Part shown: piece by piece, positions 6,996 to 7,725 of the stretch
How positions within the stretch are numbered: position 1 is the first letter of the stretch
Layout of the letters: each line of letters starts with the position of its first letter
DNA from: Brevundimonas sp. UBA4609
GTDB lineage: Bacteria > Pseudomonadota > Alphaproteobacteria > Caulobacterales > Caulobacteraceae
DNA: 7,725 nucleotides
Direction of reading: 5' to 3'
Assembly (NCBI GenBank): GCA_002386585.1
Contig: DGIZ01000157.1
Span: forward strand, 1 to 7,725
Notes under the pieces: generated by a model
Database searches by the model: none
Told to the model about the DNA's origin: nothing
Seen by the model: only the letters and a program-made list of their open reading frames with translations
Translations under genes and position numbers: made by a program

Positions 6996-7725
6996 GCCGT
7001 CAGGACGGTCGTCAGCGCCTCAATGCGCTGGCGGATGTCCGGCACGGCGATGGTCTCCCAGAAGGCGGCGCGGGCGGGTGGGCCGAGGACGAACAGGGCG
7101 GGGTCGGCGGCGCCGTCGGCATGGAGGACGCGGCCCTCGGCGTCGAGGTCGAGGCCCAGGTCGGCCGCGTCGATCCGAGCGCGGCCTGCAGCGATCAGGG
7201 CGGCGGTCAGGGGTGCGCGGGCGGCGTCGTGGCCGGGGCCGGTGCAGTCGATCAGCCAGCTTGCAGAGAGAGTTTGGGTTTCTTCATTTCGTATACGGAT
7301 GGTCAGGCGTGCGCCTTGGTCGTCCGTCGTGATCGTCTGGGCGCGACCTGGGAGAACGGTTAGTCGGCTTTCCGCCTTCAGCGCCTCCAGAGCTTCGGCG
7401 ATTTCGGGCGCGATGCGATGGCGCCGCACGTCCCACCAGGGCCGCAGATGGCGCAGGAAGCGGGCGCGTTCGGCGCTCGAAGCGGCGCGCCACAGCGTGG
7501 CGGTGATGGGGCGATAGCCTTCCATGACGCGGCGCCAGCCGTGGTCGCGCGCCAGTCGACGCGCCGAAGCCAGGCGACGCGACAGGGCGCCTGTCAGGGC
7601 CTCCGGCGGCAGGTCGACGGGCGCGTCGTGATGGGCGCCGTGGGCCAGGGGCAGCAGGCCGCGCCGCGACACGACCGTCGCCCGGCCGCGCCAGCCTTTG
7701 GCCTGGAGCCCCAGGACGACGTCGA
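6992..7725 (-). CDS. FAD/NAD(P)-binding protein (COG4529/YdhS-like), C-terminal part, cut by window edge
   Basis: About 243 C-terminal residues are visible. The frame stays open to the window edge, so the true start lies to the right. The GTG at 7672 is not the start: codons upstream of it continue the family pattern ([13 protein letters not shown] leading into [13 protein letters not shown]). [18 protein letters not shown] in the middle and [22 protein letters not shown] near the C-terminus match the uncharacterised FAD/NAD(P)-binding oxidoreductase family that includes E. coli YdhS. The N-terminal FAD-binding glycine motif would lie outside the window. Substrate and role are unknown. The gene converges on glmM and overlaps it by 4 bp. 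A short A/T-richer patch with rare codons lies at about 7260-7299. Confidence 0.8.
   Translation of the reverse strand, partial: DVVLGLQAKGWRGRATVVSRRGLLPLAHGAHHDAPVDLPPEALTGALSRRLASARRLARDHGWRRVMEGYRPITATLWRAASSAERARFLRHLRPWWDVRRHRIAPEIAEALEALKAESRLTVLPGRAQTITTDDQGARLTIRIRNEETQTLSASWLIDCTGPGHDAARAPLTAALIAAGRARIDAADLGLDLDAEGRVLHADGAADPALFVLGPPARAAFWETIAVPDIRQRIEALTTVLTA

Noticed and set aside
6992..7672. Complete 226-residue protein starting at GTG 7672
   Set aside because: The reading frame and the family pattern continue upstream to the window edge, so this is the C-terminal part of a longer gene.

Overview
The window looks like chromosomal DNA from a high-GC alphaproteobacterium, most likely of the Caulobacterales (Brevundimonas-like). 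This is inferred from the strong GC bias at third codon positions, the style of the GlmM, GlmS and SqdB proteins, and an intergenic palindromic repeat of the kind scattered through Caulobacter, Brevundimonas and rhizobial genomes. As I recall, Brevundimonas descriptions list sulfoquinovosyl diacylglycerol among the polar lipids, which fits a sqdB gene here. No search was run, so the taxonomy is an inference.

Layout from left to right. Positions 1-61 hold a short intergenic stretch with two small hairpins, one a plausible bidirectional terminator. Positions 62-2184 hold two minus-strand genes 14 bp apart: sqdB (UDP-sulfoquinovose synthase), then an atypical short-chain dehydrogenase/epimerase of unknown substrate. 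Positions 2185-2682 are a 498-bp gene-free stretch. It contains a 9-bp tandem repeat, two small dyads and a RIME/REP-like element made of two inverted 53-nt arms. Positions 2683-5460 hold minus-strand galU and glmS, 84 bp apart. Positions 5461-5645 are a divergent control region. Positions 5646-6995 hold plus-strand glmM, whose start I place at a TTG codon. Positions 6992-7725 hold the C-terminal part of a COG4529-type FAD/NAD(P)-binding protein on the minus strand. It converges on glmM so tightly that both stop codons share one TTAA.

Functionally this is a nucleotide-sugar neighbourhood. GlmS makes glucosamine-6-phosphate and GlmM converts it to glucosamine-1-phosphate, feeding UDP-GlcNAc for peptidoglycan and lipid A; GlmU is not in the window. 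GalU makes UDP-glucose, which is the substrate SqdB turns into UDP-sulfoquinovose, the head-group donor of sulfolipid. The sulfoquinovosyltransferase (SqdD/SqdX) is not in the window, so the pathway is incomplete here.

I see no clear sign of a wholly new system. The points most worth a second look are the atypical dehydrogenase paired with sqdB, the palindromic element with a compensatory stem change, the glmS leader stem-loop in the glmS/glmM divergent region, and the repeat cluster upstream of sqdB.
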